From an uncultured Mollicutes bacterium (GTDB lineage: Bacteria > Bacillota_I > Bacilli_A > RFN20 > CAG-826), in NCBI GenBank assembly GCA_900539595.1, contig UQCQ01000008.1:14010-78009 (forward strand): 64,000 nt of DNA, written 5' to 3'. Positions within the stretch are counted from its first letter, which is position 1, and every line of letters begins with the position of its first letter. The notes under the pieces are model-generated. The model saw only the letters and a program-made list of their open reading frames with translations, had not been told where the DNA came from and ran no database searches. The position numbers and the translations under genes were made by a program. Positions 15,872 through 26,100 of this stretch are shown piece by piece.

Positions 15872-18735
15872 GATGCAGTCCCCCTTGTAATCTCTTTAAA
15901 GTTCGAATCGTACATATGGCCATTCTCATCAAAGTAATAAAGTCCAGCAGTCAACACCTTGCCCGAGGAATCCTTGATGTTATTGATTTTATGGGATGGG
16001 ACATAATAAGTTCCATTAGCCATAAGGGTTCCATCGTCTTTGGCGAGATATACTGAATAGTTGGAGCCGGATTGCTTTTCAAATAACCCGACGCCGGCTT
16101 TAATGGATTTATAGTAGCAATATTTAACGGTGCCAATTGTGCTAATTGCGATATCCTGACTTAGACCAACCACATTATTCACCGTTACGAGACGTTCAAC
16201 GGTTGCAGCATCGTTAAAGAAATAACGCGCTTGGATACCAAACCCCGTGATACCGGTAGAAGCCGTGAATACCGCGGACATGCCCTGATAAGCGTATTGA
16301 TTGGATCCAAAGAAATACCATTTGCCATTTTCTTGGTACCATTTCTTGTTGCTGACGACGACTCCGGATTGCAGATAATAATAATGATTATCGCCAGTTT
16401 TATAGTTGGTATTGGTAGACGAATAATGGAACAGACCGGTTCTGCCTGTTGCCATGACGTCATTTTCTAGCAAGACGGTTTTGATAACACCGTTATTGTC
16501 GATCGTCTTAAATAAGCCAGATTTTGTTGCATGTTCCGTAGATAAAGACCAGCGATCAAGAACTTTGTCATAGTGATAAGTGTTTCCGGGAACGGATTGG
16601 GTGTAACTGTGATCGCCATTTTGGAGTTTGGCACAACTATGAGGAATTGAAACATAAGTTATGTCCGACCCGCTTTGGGTACATTGGTGTACCCCTGGAA
16701 AAGAAGTTGCATCCGATAATTGGATAATTCCGGTCCTTCTCGGAGAAATAATTCGAGCGCCAACGTTTGTCTGAGATTGTTCGCCCGTAGTCATGAAATA
16801 GGAATTTTGGTCCATTAAGAACGTTCCATCCAAGGAAAATTTAGCGTCAACCAAATCAGCAGTCGTCCTTTTTTTGTGAGCGGTTGGCGTAAAAGGAACA
16901 AGTTGTAGGGGGGCATTAAGGGCATAGTCACCCCAATTATCCTGATCATATAGAACAATGCTATGCCCTTGGCCGATTCTGAACGTTGCTCCATTTTCAA
17001 CATTGATTTCGGAACCTGGCAAAAAGTCCAAATCCTGATTGACAATGCAATCGCTGCCTTCTTTAAAGATAAAAGAAATATTGCCATTAATGGGAAGGAC
17101 ATATTTCGAAGAATCCATATCTACTTTTTTCCCAAGTAGTTCAACAACAAACGAAATGCCAGATAATACACCCTTGCCGGACAAAACAATCTCTAGTCGA
17201 TCTAAAGAGGCATTATATTTTTTGGTCAGATAACCAGTAGAAAGAGCAAACATGCCACCATCCCCAATAAACGTAAAACAGGGTTCTGTAGAACCACCAA
17301 TACTACCCACGGTAATATCTTTTGACATGTACATCCCAGTAGTAGTTCTCAGTGTTGATCCCGCGTCGAGTCTCAACAGGCACTCTATGTTCTGAACATA
17401 GTATTGATTAACCATGAAAACCTTCTGTTTGTTACCGTCCATTGACAGCGATGCGGTGCCACCACGCCAAGTAGTAATCTGGAACATCTCGTAGATGGTC
17501 GCGCCCGTTTTTGCCAAAATATTTCCATCGCCGGTAGCAAATCCCCAGCAAAAGAACTTCGCACTATTTTGCACAATTATCGACGAGAGCTGTTCCAAAA
17601 CAATTTGTCCGTAGCCACCGGTTGGAATGCCAGTATCGGTAGGCCCTTTTAATAAAATTTTACAAGCCACGACCAATGTTCCGTATACCGTTAAGGATGA
17701 CCCTGATGGCAAAATCAACTTCTTATACAAAGACCGTGGCTCAGCACTATTGCAAAACTTCGGTTTTTCAGTCGCAAATTCAGAGGCCAATGCACCTTCC
17801 TGACACGGCACCATTAACGTAACTTTGGAAGGGATACTATAATTTTTTTGAGCGATTTTACCACTTTTTGCAACTACTACAGTATGGTCTTTTTCATTTG
17901 CCAAAGCAGTGGAGATAGCGGAATCCAAATCAGCAAAATACTGACCGTCATTTAAAAACATAGCGTTAGAATTCTCGACAGAGAAAATGGCGGTTACCGT
18001 ACATGGCTCAGATTCTCTGAAAATGCAGGGTGACTCAATATTGCGGATTTGAAACCCCGATCCGAAATCTGCTTGCCAACCTACAAAACTATAACCATTG
18101 TTCGGGGTCGCAATAAGTTTATACCCTTCGCGGGAATCTTTCGGCTCAGGCTTATACGTTTCATTTACGGCATAGCCGTCGACCGTGTACGCTCCATTAA
18201 CGGACGGAGAAAAAATAAGTTGGGGCCTCGAGATCTTCAACGCCGTTATTGCGTACAATGATAAATCTGATTTCTTTTGCTTATTATCTGCGTGTAATTC
18301 AATGGTTAAACTAGAGGAACTGGAAAGTGTGAGCGTCTTTTCCTGCCCGAGAATATTTTGTGTATATTTATCACCGCCAATATCCACATATCCGCCAGTC
18401 GTTTGGAAATCCCACCCAAATGATAGTTCAATGTCATTTCCCGAAACGTTGCTAACAACAATACTACCGGTTTTATCTCCGAGAAGACTAACACCACCGG
18501 TAACGGTCCCAGAAATAGAATCGCCCCCCACCATCCACGTCGCATCTTTTCGAACACCGAACCCGCTTTTCTCGGAGACGCTAATCAAGGATGATAAGCC
18601 ACCGTTTAACGATCCAGAAAAACTGGCATACCCTACATTCGCAGTAACGCTGACGCCCGCTAGCAGCCCAAACAGCATGCCAAAAGAGGCAATCACGCTT
18701 CTGAATGCTTTACGGTGTCGAGAGAAGAATCCCAT
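15868..18735 (-). CDS. Large exported beta-rich surface protein
   Basis: A 955-residue protein. The N-terminal signal MGFFSRHRKAFRSVIASF...TANVGYASFSGSL is of the group seen here. Around residues 195-255 lies an InlB-B-like segment (YKLIATPNNGYSFVGWQADFGSGF...TVTAIFSVEN). The middle is a long beta-helix-like region with many G-S and N residues. The last 200 residues contain repeats such as KWYQENGKWYFFGSNQYAYQG and GLYYFDENGHMYDSN, reminiscent of cell-wall or choline-binding-type repeats. GGAGG precedes the ATG. It is probably wall-associated. No catalytic motif is visible. Confidence 0.7.
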   Translation of the reverse strand: MGFFSRHRKAFRSVIASFGMLFGLLAGVSVTANVGYASFSGSLNGGLSSLISVSEKSGFGVRKDATWMVGGDSISGTVTGGVSLLGDKTGSIVVSNVSGNDIELSFGWDFQTTGGYVDIGGDKYTQNILGQEKTLTLSSSSSLTIELHADNKQKKSDLSLYAITALKISRPQLIFSPSVNGAYTVDGYAVNETYKPEPKDSREGYKLIATPNNGYSFVGWQADFGSGFQIRNIESPCIFRESEPCTVTAIFSVENSNAMFLNDGQYFADLDSAISTALANEKDHTVVVAKSGKIAQKNYSIPSKVTLMVPCQEGALASEFATEKPKFCNSAEPRSLYKKLILPSGSSLTVYGTLVVACKILLKGPTDTGIPTGGYGQIVLEQLSSIIVQNSAKFFCWGFATGDGNILAKTGATIYEMFQITTWRGGTASLSMDGNKQKVFMVNQYYVQNIECLLRLDAGSTLRTTTGMYMSKDITVGSIGGSTEPCFTFIGDGGMFALSTGYLTKKYNASLDRLEIVLSGKGVLSGISFVVELLGKKVDMDSSKYVLPINGNISFIFKEGSDCIVNQDLDFLPGSEINVENGATFRIGQGHSIVLYDQDNWGDYALNAPLQLVPFTPTAHKKRTTADLVDAKFSLDGTFLMDQNSYFMTTGEQSQTNVGARIISPRRTGIIQLSDATSFPGVHQCTQSGSDITYVSIPHSCAKLQNGDHSYTQSVPGNTYHYDKVLDRWSLSTEHATKSGLFKTIDNNGVIKTVLLENDVMATGRTGLFHYSSTNTNYKTGDNHYYYLQSGVVVSNKKWYQENGKWYFFGSNQYAYQGMSAVFTASTGITGFGIQARYFFNDAATVERLVTVNNVVGLSQDIAISTIGTVKYCYYKSIKAGVGLFEKQSGSNYSVYLAKDDGTLMANGTYYVPSHKINNIKDSSGKVLTAGLYYFDENGHMYDSNFKEITRGTAS

Positions 18736-18772
18736 GGTTATTGCCTCCTTTCTTGGTTAATTAATAAATGAA

Positions 18773-19852
18773 TTAGGCTTGCACCCAACGGGCGAAGAGC
18801 TTGATATCGCCCCAGACGTTGGTGAGGTCGGTGAATTTACCGGTCGTGGGTTTCACCACATTAGAAGTATACCACCCATCGAATTCATAGTTGGGGCGAG
18901 ATGCTAAAGGAACTTCGATGGATTCGCTGTAGAAATTACGACCCCGTTTGATTTGGATTTGGCTTTGCGCATCGTATAGGAATTTCGCATCCGCGGCATT
19001 TAAATCAAAGGTGACGGTATAAAGCTGGTTGGATTGATCCGCTAAAGAAATCATAAGTTGCCAACCTTTATCCGCGTCAAAATAATAAATCGCGTTGCCA
19101 TCTTGATCGTAATAGAAATCTCCCGCTTGTCCTTGGCTAGGACGTGGGGCACCTTTGCCAGAAATCCAGCCCGATTGGCGTTTCAAAACAAAGGATTCGG
19201 ATTCGCCATTCGAATAATGAAGGGTGACGGTGATATTGCCTTCTTCGTCGGCAGTAGACTCGCTAGAAACAACTCCCGTCCCTTGGGGGATGACAATAGA
19301 ATCATCGATGGAGCCATCGCTAAAGGTAATTGTTAAGCGAATGGAACCATCCGCCTGGGTTTGGGAGGCAATGGATTCGATCCCTTTGCCATCTTTCCCG
19401 TCTTGTCCCGGGTCTCCTTTTTCGCCTTTCGACAAAGTGATTTGGTTTTTGTCCGTCGTCCCATCCGTATAATGGATCGTTAAGGTAATGGAACCATCCT
19501 CGTTATAGGTCGGTTCAATATAATCAAGAGATCGGACCGCAGGAACGGTGAAGGAAGTGGATTTGCCATCACTAGTTTTAAAGGTGATCGTTGTTTCCCC
19601 TTTTTCGTTTTTGGTCGCCGTGACTTCGGTAACTCCAATCCCTGCTGGAACGGTAAAGGAGGTCGAGGGTTTATCTTCATTCGCGTAGATAATCGTGACT
19701 AACGTATCCCCGTTTTGAAGGGTCGTGGTATCTACCCGTGAAATCGTGATCGCATCGTCTCCGGAAAAGAAGCCATTGCAGGAAGTCACTGTTCCTAATA
19801 CTCCTAAGGCAAGAAAGCTTAGGACCAAATGTTTGAGACTACTTTTTTTCAT
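18773..19852 (-). CDS. Lipoprotein with collagen-like segment and C-terminal Listeria-Bacteroides repeat
   Basis: A 359-residue lipoprotein. The signal MKKSSLKHLVLSFLALGVLG ends in a lipobox TVTSC (Cys25). Three related beta modules follow (repeats of EGNITVTLHYSNG and DGSIRLTITFSDG), separated by a short collagen-like stretch GEKGDPGQDGKDGKG. The C-terminus is an InlB-B/Listeria-Bacteroides repeat (YTVTFDLNAADAK...FDGWYT...IKLFARWV). I used the ATG at 19852 because a longer upstream frame would cross the end of the previous gene and this start opens a perfect lipoprotein signal. It is a membrane-anchored partner of the surface system, possibly an assembly platform. Confidence 0.75.
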   Translation of the reverse strand: MKKSSLKHLVLSFLALGVLGTVTSCNGFFSGDDAITISRVDTTTLQNGDTLVTIIYANEDKPSTSFTVPAGIGVTEVTATKNEKGETTITFKTSDGKSTSFTVPAVRSLDYIEPTYNEDGSITLTIHYTDGTTDKNQITLSKGEKGDPGQDGKDGKGIESIASQTQADGSIRLTITFSDGSIDDSIVIPQGTGVVSSESTADEEGNITVTLHYSNGESESFVLKRQSGWISGKGAPRPSQGQAGDFYYDQDGNAIYYFDADKGWQLMISLADQSNQLYTVTFDLNAADAKFLYDAQSQIQIKRGRNFYSESIEVPLASRPNYEFDGWYTSNVVKPTTGKFTDLTNVWGDIKLFARWVQA

Positions 19853-19871
19853 ATTCGTTCTCCTTTTGCTT

Positions 19872-22388
19872 TTATAAGGCGCTTGTCGCATTTTGTTTTA
19901 AGGTATCTAGATTTGGGTATTTGCCAAATCGAGATCCCGAAGAATCAAAGAAACCAAACTGGAAGGGAGCAAATCCCGTAACCATCGTTACAATCCGGTA
20001 GAGAAGATTCCAATAGACTTCTTGGCCTTGTGAAGGACGGTACAAGTAATAATGGACCAAATCGCAATTCTTGATTCCCGCGTAATGGTCGTTGAAATTC
20101 TTCCAACGGTAGGTTTCTACATTGCTTCCATTATATCCGCCTCCATAGAAAGCGATGGGGACAGAGATCGTGCCTTGCTCACTATAGACGAGATTTTCGT
20201 CTTTGGCTAACTGGGTGAGGACTTCTTTTAACGGGAAGATTGCATCAATCGAGATATCCTTATTGAGCTTATGGATCTTATCTTTGATTTCATCGGGAAG
20301 GATCGAAATTAACCCCGTGAAATCCTGTTGGAGGATGCCGTCTAACACGAAGTCGCTTGGCTTCTTATCATCAAAGAAATCCGTCTTGCCGATTAAATTT
20401 AATTTAGAAGGAGCCATGTTGAAGGCCATGTTTTTAGGAACAAAGGGAACAAGGCTATGTCCGGCCCCGTCGATCGGAGTATTCAAGGCTTGGATTAAGG
20501 TTCCCATTAAAGACGGGGAGAGGTTATATAAGAAAGGGCCATTGAAGGAATTTTCTAAGCCAATCGGCGAGACCCCACTTCGATAGAAAAGGGTATCTTC
20601 GACTTCTAGACTCGTCGCATAATCATGTAAGCCGGTTTTTGGATGCGAGGCAGATTGCAAAGAGTTGATCGCTCCTTCGGCCGCGCGGGATTCTGTGGCA
20701 TCTCCCCCTAAACTCCCTAGATAGCTCGTTAAGACGTCTTGCCCAGGGCCGTTCAGGTAATCGTCATACGCCGCGGATTTTTTGGAGCCGTCTAGCTGCA
20801 AGAACGAAGAGGTGGCATCGGGATCAACGGGAGTCGCCTCATCGCTTCCTAGGGTAAGGCAGAAATTTAAAGCGTCGCTTAAAAGACAATTCACGATTTT
20901 AGAATTCTTCGAAGAGAAGGCGCGGACCACGTTTTTGCCGTTATGGAGTTTGGAATTTCGGATTTCGATGTGGTCGCCATGTAAATTCATGACGGTTCCT
21001 GCGTATTGGAGGAAAGAATAGGAATCTCCATAATCCGCGTTTTTCACGTCGAGGTCGTTCACTAGGATATCGTTTCCATCTAAATAGATCCCCGCGTTAT
21101 CTTCCCCATATAATCCAATTAACGGGAAACGCTTGGGGTCGCCCATGCAGTAAGTAAATAAAGGGCCGCGGAATAAATTGGAGGTCGTTAAAGAAGGGAC
21201 GGTCGCGGTTTTCCCGTCACTAGTTACCATCGTGGTCTTGCCATAAGGATAAGCAAGATTATGGAAATTCAGGGTATACCCGTTCCCATAGAAATCCTTT
21301 TGGATACGAAGTCCCGCGTAAAGCGACTTCGAAAGGATCGAATCGCGATATAAGGACGAAGAGGAGGCAAACTCGTTCCAAGCATCGATATAAGCCGTGT
21401 TGCCCGTCGTCTCATGAGAATAGACTTCGTTTTTGAAGTTCCATTTGGCCGAGCCGTCTTTTTCTTTGCCTAAATAGGTGCCAAATAAGGCGACGTTATT
21501 TTTCTTGGCAACCGGAACTCCATTTTCGAGCTTCATGTTCCCCTTTTCGTCTTTTAAGGCAAAATTATCGAGGGATTCGAAGGATTTACGGAGGCAGATG
21601 ATTTCGCCCTGTTCCGACTGGTTCGAACAGCTTAATAAGGTGGAATAGTCATAGACGTTGATGCCATTTTGAACCACGACAAAGCTAGTCTTACGGATCT
21701 TGCCATGATATTCCAAGGTGAAGAAAGCTTCTTCCAAGGGCTTTTGGATATCTTGAATCTCTACGGTGCCTTTATGGAGGTCCACCGAAAGATTGGAACT
21801 TGCTTCTTCTAGGCGTAATGCGTTCGTCGTATCCGCGGGGAAGGGGGTAAAGCTATATTCAATCACTGCTTTCTTTTTGTTAGAACCCGTTCCATCGTAT
21901 TCCCCATAATAGAGTTTCGAATCAATATTCGCGTTACTAGCTTCTACTTTGGGAGTAACGGTTAATCCATAGGAAGAATAAAACACCGCGGTCGTCGTCT
22001 TTTTGATCGTTCCCTTCCGGTTCGAGACGCTTAAATAGACGTCTCCTTCTTTAAGAGGCGTTAGATAATAATCGAAATTCCCCTGGCTATTGATGCGGTC
22101 GGAGACCGTTAAGGTGCAATAAACCTCTTCATCGCTCGGATCGACGTTTTCAATCTGCCAAACTAAATCATTCCCATAAGCCAACATGCAGGTCTTGTCG
22201 TAAATTTGCTCGGCTTCCAGCTTAATGGGCTGGGCCTGGATTTTAAATCCCACCTGGGAAGGATAGTCCCACTCAATATCAATCAAATCCTTTTCGATGC
22301 GATTAAACCCTCCCGTCGCGGTGCTGACTCCTAAAAAAGCCACGACAAACGGGAAGAGAAGGAGGAAGACTAGATTGCCCTTTTTCAT
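19872..22388 (-). CDS. Exported or membrane-anchored large protein, possible beta-helix
   Basis: An 838-residue protein beginning MKKGNLVFLLLFPFVVAFLG, a signal peptide or N-terminal anchor. After an Ig-like N-terminal third, a segment LDGNDILVNDLDVKNADYGD...HGDHIEIRNSKLHNGKNVVRAFSSKNSKIVNCLLSD has the spacing of right-handed parallel beta-helix rungs. The signal peptide lacks the W motif of its neighbours, so it may be processed by another peptidase or stay anchored. The gene is one base from the upstream permease gene. I do not recognise the family; the position right after the ABC genes suggests it acts with the transporter. Confidence 0.65.
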   Translation of the reverse strand: MKKGNLVFLLLFPFVVAFLGVSTATGGFNRIEKDLIDIEWDYPSQVGFKIQAQPIKLEAEQIYDKTCMLAYGNDLVWQIENVDPSDEEVYCTLTVSDRINSQGNFDYYLTPLKEGDVYLSVSNRKGTIKKTTTAVFYSSYGLTVTPKVEASNANIDSKLYYGEYDGTGSNKKKAVIEYSFTPFPADTTNALRLEEASSNLSVDLHKGTVEIQDIQKPLEEAFFTLEYHGKIRKTSFVVVQNGINVYDYSTLLSCSNQSEQGEIICLRKSFESLDNFALKDEKGNMKLENGVPVAKKNNVALFGTYLGKEKDGSAKWNFKNEVYSHETTGNTAYIDAWNEFASSSSLYRDSILSKSLYAGLRIQKDFYGNGYTLNFHNLAYPYGKTTMVTSDGKTATVPSLTTSNLFRGPLFTYCMGDPKRFPLIGLYGEDNAGIYLDGNDILVNDLDVKNADYGDSYSFLQYAGTVMNLHGDHIEIRNSKLHNGKNVVRAFSSKNSKIVNCLLSDALNFCLTLGSDEATPVDPDATSSFLQLDGSKKSAAYDDYLNGPGQDVLTSYLGSLGGDATESRAAEGAINSLQSASHPKTGLHDYATSLEVEDTLFYRSGVSPIGLENSFNGPFLYNLSPSLMGTLIQALNTPIDGAGHSLVPFVPKNMAFNMAPSKLNLIGKTDFFDDKKPSDFVLDGILQQDFTGLISILPDEIKDKIHKLNKDISIDAIFPLKEVLTQLAKDENLVYSEQGTISVPIAFYGGGYNGSNVETYRWKNFNDHYAGIKNCDLVHYYLYRPSQGQEVYWNLLYRIVTMVTGFAPFQFGFFDSSGSRFGKYPNLDTLKQNATSAL

Positions 22389-22389
22389 C

Positions 22390-23982
22390 TTAGTTTCCTA
22401 CCTCCATATCCTCCCAGAGGTTCTTCTTTTGCTTCATAAAATAAAGGACTCCGGGAAAAGAGATTACTAGCAACACGGCAAAGGCGATTAAATAGATGAT
22501 TCCTACCGGCAAACGCAAAAACGAGAACAAAGCGGCAATCCCTAAGAATAGGAAAGGGGCCCCATAAGAATATAAAGAAGATAATAAGGTAAGGTTCGCT
22601 CCCGACCTCGTTTTCTTCATTTCTTCCATTAAGCGAAGCAAGGACAAGGAGAATAAAGCAACTTCCCCAAATAGATAGGCAAGCCAGGTGGCAGCCGCCC
22701 CCAGAACCCCAGTAGAAGAGACCACAATCGAGGTGATGAGGAAGGAAACCGAAGAAGCAAGGAAAGTCGGAGCGAATTTCAAAACGAGCTGTTTCATGGG
22801 GGAGAAAGGAATCGTTTTTAATATCTTCATCGCTTCCCCTTCTCTCCCAAAATAATCCATGCCCCCACTAGAGACGCAAAGAAATAACATCAAAAGGGCA
22901 AAGAAATTGATGTAAGTGGCTAGATTGGGGAACGAAACAAAATAATAAGCGACGGTCCCGCTAGAAAAGACGGTATTTAAGGCATAGAGGATCGAATAGG
23001 CTAGGTACGGGCTTAATAGCAAGAATCCTGCAAAAGAGAATAAACTAGTCGAATCGCGGAAAAGCAAAATGAATTCTTTTTTAAAATAGGCTTTCTCGGG
23101 GCTTAGGGGTTTAAAACGGGTTTTAGGAACTTTTACATGGGCTTTGGCCCCCCCGCCGATATTACGGCTATAGAAAGGAACCGATAGCAATAAGCCAAGA
23201 ATAAAGGCAAAAAGGCTAAAGGCGGCCCATAATAGTAACCCGCTACTAGAACCCGCGAAGAAAAGCTGAACCAAATAATTCGCGACGATCCAGTATTTAC
23301 GGTTCGCCACCATCTTGGATAAATTCGCATCGGTCAAGAAGGCGTTGATGCCACTCCCTGAAACCAAAGAAACGAAGACGTCGAGAAGCTTGGCATAGGC
23401 AAAAGCCCCAAGTCCCAAAAGAATAGCAATCACGATAAATTCTAGATAAGGACGGGAAGATAATAATTGCTTCAAATAATGGAAAGGATAAACCAAGGCT
23501 AAGGCTAGGCCCACTTCAAAGAAGAAGGTCGTCAAGGGATAAAAAATCCCCAAGAAATAGAAGAAAACGAGCTTATGGAAGACAAGCCCATAAGATAAAA
23601 GAACAGGATAAACAAATAAGAAATCGAGTAAATAATGGGAACCAAGCAAGAGAATCAATTTGGAGAATATCTTTTTTGCTGGGGAAATCGGAAGGATATC
23701 CATGTCGCGACGGTCCGATTCATCAAAAAGGAGTTTCTCGGCTTGAAGTAACGAGAATAGAATCGAGAACAAAGAAACGATGAATAGAAATAAGGTCGTA
23801 AAGCTTAACGAAGCCCCTGGGAAGGAAGATAATTTTGTAAGGATTTCGCGGTACAAATAGCTTTCGACAAAAACTAAAACCCCAAGGCCAAGCACCAAAA
23901 AGAGGACGCGAAGGAAAAGGGAGACTCCTTTTTCTTTGCCTCCTAAAAGCAATTTGATGTCTTTGGCGATGAGATTCAGCAT
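22390..23982 (-). CDS. ABC transporter membrane subunit
   Basis: A 530-residue hydrophobic protein with about twelve predicted membrane segments in two halves. The soluble loop (about residues 275-310, GGGAKAHVKVPKTRFKPLSPEKAYFKKEF) separates them, as in ABC-2-type permeases of the large exporter class. Its start overlaps the stop of the ATPase gene (TAATG), so the two subunits are translationally coupled. The transporter could export an operon product or a signal, or adjust the membrane during surface assembly; the substrate is unknown. Confidence 0.8.
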   Translation of the reverse strand: MLNLIAKDIKLLLGGKEKGVSLFLRVLFLVLGLGVLVFVESYLYREILTKLSSFPGASLSFTTLFLFIVSLFSILFSLLQAEKLLFDESDRRDMDILPISPAKKIFSKLILLLGSHYLLDFLFVYPVLLSYGLVFHKLVFFYFLGIFYPLTTFFFEVGLALALVYPFHYLKQLLSSRPYLEFIVIAILLGLGAFAYAKLLDVFVSLVSGSGINAFLTDANLSKMVANRKYWIVANYLVQLFFAGSSSGLLLWAAFSLFAFILGLLLSVPFYSRNIGGGAKAHVKVPKTRFKPLSPEKAYFKKEFILLFRDSTSLFSFAGFLLLSPYLAYSILYALNTVFSSGTVAYYFVSFPNLATYINFFALLMLFLCVSSGGMDYFGREGEAMKILKTIPFSPMKQLVLKFAPTFLASSVSFLITSIVVSSTGVLGAAATWLAYLFGEVALFSLSLLRLMEEMKKTRSGANLTLLSSLYSYGAPFLFLGIAALFSFLRLPVGIIYLIAFAVLLVISFPGVLYFMKQKKNLWEDMEVGN

Positions 23983-24752
23983 TATTTTTCTTTTCCCTCG
24001 CTTTCATAGACTTCAAAGAAGGTGCGTTTTAAGCTAAGTCTTGCATTCGGGTTCTTCTTTAAATCGAGCAGTAAAGCAATTTTGCCATGGTTTAAAATGG
24101 CGACGCGGTCGCAGAGTTCACGGACTAAATCGATATTATGGCTGGTTAATAGAACCGTTTGGCCATTATCCGCGTATTCGCGCATCATCTTCGTTAATTC
24201 TTCTACGGCCATGACGTCAAGGCCGACGGTTGGTTCATCCAAAATCCAAATTTCCGGGCGATGGAGAAGAGAAGCAATTAAGCAAAGCTTCTGCTTCATG
24301 CCGTGGCTATATCCCGAGGTCGGACGGCTCAAGGCTTCTTCGCTTAAATCCAAGCGCTTGGCGAGGTATTTCGCGTTATTAGCAAAATCGACCTGGGAGA
24401 CGGAATAAACGGAAGCGATGAAATCTAAATATTCGTATCCCGTCATCGATTCGTAGCAATTGGGTTCACTAGCTACATACCCAAAATGGGCTTTGGCTTC
24501 TAAAGGATGAAGCAAAATATCGTCCCCTAGGATTTTAATTTCGCCGCTTTGGAATTTCTTGCAGCCGATCACGCAATCAATGGTCGTGGATTTGCCAACG
24601 CCGTTTTTCCCTAAAAACCCAAAAACTTCTCCTTTTTTGACTTGGAGATTGAGCCCCTGAATCACTTCTTTTTTGCCGTAGCTTTTATGAAGTTCATTAA
24701 TTTCGAGGGCACATTCAGAGGAGGGGAGTTTTTCTAAATGATTGAAATCCAT
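23982..24752 (-). CDS. ABC transporter ATP-binding subunit
   Basis: A 256-residue ATPase. Walker A is GKNGVGKST (residues 48-56), the signature is SGYSHGMKQ (146-154), Walker B is IWILDEP (168-174) and the switch is LTSHN. The EVFGFLGKNGVGKSTTIDCVIG stretch and D-loop GLDV are typical of ABC-2 exporter ATPases. I place the start at 24752 because GGAGGA lies upstream and the ATG overlaps the previous stop (TAATG); a longer frame reaches into the upstream gene. It forms the energy subunit for the permease encoded next. Confidence 0.9.
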   Translation of the reverse strand: MDFNHLEKLPSSECALEINELHKSYGKKEVIQGLNLQVKKGEVFGFLGKNGVGKSTTIDCVIGCKKFQSGEIKILGDDILLHPLEAKAHFGYVASEPNCYESMTGYEYLDFIASVYSVSQVDFANNAKYLAKRLDLSEEALSRPTSGYSHGMKQKLCLIASLLHRPEIWILDEPTVGLDVMAVEELTKMMREYADNGQTVLLTSHNIDLVRELCDRVAILNHGKIALLLDLKKNPNARLSLKRTFFEVYESEGKEK

Positions 24753-26083
24753 TATTCTTCTTCCTCCTTTTGGCTGATTACCCATAAGCGGGTTTGCTTT
24801 TTCTTCGTTTGAATAAAGGCGTATTTGCTATGGCAATGGGGACATTCTTTGACATACCCCTCTTCTAGCATCCCCTTTTCTCCGCATACCGGGCAATAAA
24901 GGGAATACAAGGGGATCGAAGCTTCCTTTAATTCTCCTTTGCCTTGGAAAAGACGCTTTAATAACGCTTCTTCTCCATCTTCTTGGTGAAGAGGAAAATA
25001 TTTTTTTCTTCCTAGTATCGCCGTATCCCAAATGGAGAGGACATCGATTTCATCGTAAGCAGAAGTTTCTCCCGCGTATTTTCCTAGGCTAAATCCTTCT
25101 AGAGAATCGCTAGCGGTAAATAACAGCAAATATTTGGCCGTCGGATGATCTTCTTTCCCCAGGGGAGTGAGTTCAAAACGCAACGCATCGAAATCAACGC
25201 GATTGATGACCAATAAGAAATCCGCGGAAATCAAGCGGATGTCTTTGGAATGGGTTAAGAAATCGTTTTTCGAATCCATAGAGACGCGGTTGGATTTCGG
25301 GCTTAATGCATAACCCGCGTTTAAAAGTAACTTTAAGATATAGCAATAGAAATAGGTGCCCAAATCTTCCGTGGCGCTATGATTACGGCCATATTGGCTG
25401 ATTTCAAGGTAAAAACGGTACACCCGGTGATAGAGGCGGTCCGATTTTAAAATGTTCGTTGGATAAATCCGGGGAAGATTGCAATTGGCTTTGGAAACGA
25501 TTCGGTAGAAATCGCTTTTTTGAATCCTCTCGATTTTACTAAATAAACGGGGAAAGGCGCATAAGGCTTCGTAAGTGCGATCGCTATCTAAGCTTAATCG
25601 AGTCGAATTCACCAAATGGATGCGATTCTCGTAGAAGGCTTTCCGGTGACGTAATTCTTTCTCAATCCGGCGTAAGGCCATCACAATGAAAAGGTTCTCG
25701 TAGATTAAAATATCGTCTTCGTTTTCTTTGTGATGGACGTATTCCGGTTCCATTCTCCCTGCTTTGTTTTTCCATAAAGCCGGGTCGCGGAGAGTTTTGG
25801 CAAAGGAATCGTTGCTTAAGGAACCCGCCTGATCGGCGCGGAGAATCGTCTCCACGTTTTTGGAGACTACATGGGGCTTATGGCAGATCGTTTCGATGAT
25901 TGACAAAATATGAGAGGCTTCCTCGAAGAAGGCAAAGTCTCCCTCGATGAAAGCCCCTTGCAACGATAGAAAGGGGGAAGAAGAAAGCGAGTCAAAGAAC
26001 CCGCGGATCGTCGGGCTTGAGCTCTTCAACGAAGCAATATGTGCACTAGCTTCTTGAAGCCGCCTTTCTTCTTCCTTTCTCAT
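24752..26083 (-). CDS. DUF2357-like zinc-ribbon protein, partner of the AAA+ ATPase
   Basis: A 443-residue cytoplasmic protein. Its middle region (ILIYENLFIVMALRRIEKELRHRKAFYENR; RIYPTNILKSDRLYHRVYRFYLEI) resembles DUF2357/McrC-type partners that are encoded next to McrB-like AAA+ ATPases; this is by pattern, not proven. The C-terminus ends in a zinc ribbon with two CxxC pairs (CPVCGEKG and CPHCHSKY, about residues 399-423). No PD-(D/E)XK nuclease motif is visible, unlike true McrC. AAGGGG precedes the ATG. It lies between the AAA+ gene and the ABC genes and is translationally coupled to the latter. Confidence 0.6.
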   Translation of the reverse strand: MRKEEERRLQEASAHIASLKSSSPTIRGFFDSLSSSPFLSLQGAFIEGDFAFFEEASHILSIIETICHKPHVVSKNVETILRADQAGSLSNDSFAKTLRDPALWKNKAGRMEPEYVHHKENEDDILIYENLFIVMALRRIEKELRHRKAFYENRIHLVNSTRLSLDSDRTYEALCAFPRLFSKIERIQKSDFYRIVSKANCNLPRIYPTNILKSDRLYHRVYRFYLEISQYGRNHSATEDLGTYFYCYILKLLLNAGYALSPKSNRVSMDSKNDFLTHSKDIRLISADFLLVINRVDFDALRFELTPLGKEDHPTAKYLLLFTASDSLEGFSLGKYAGETSAYDEIDVLSIWDTAILGRKKYFPLHQEDGEEALLKRLFQGKGELKEASIPLYSLYCPVCGEKGMLEEGYVKECPHCHSKYAFIQTKKKQTRLWVISQKEEEE

Positions 26084-26100
26084 GATAACCCCTTTCTGGA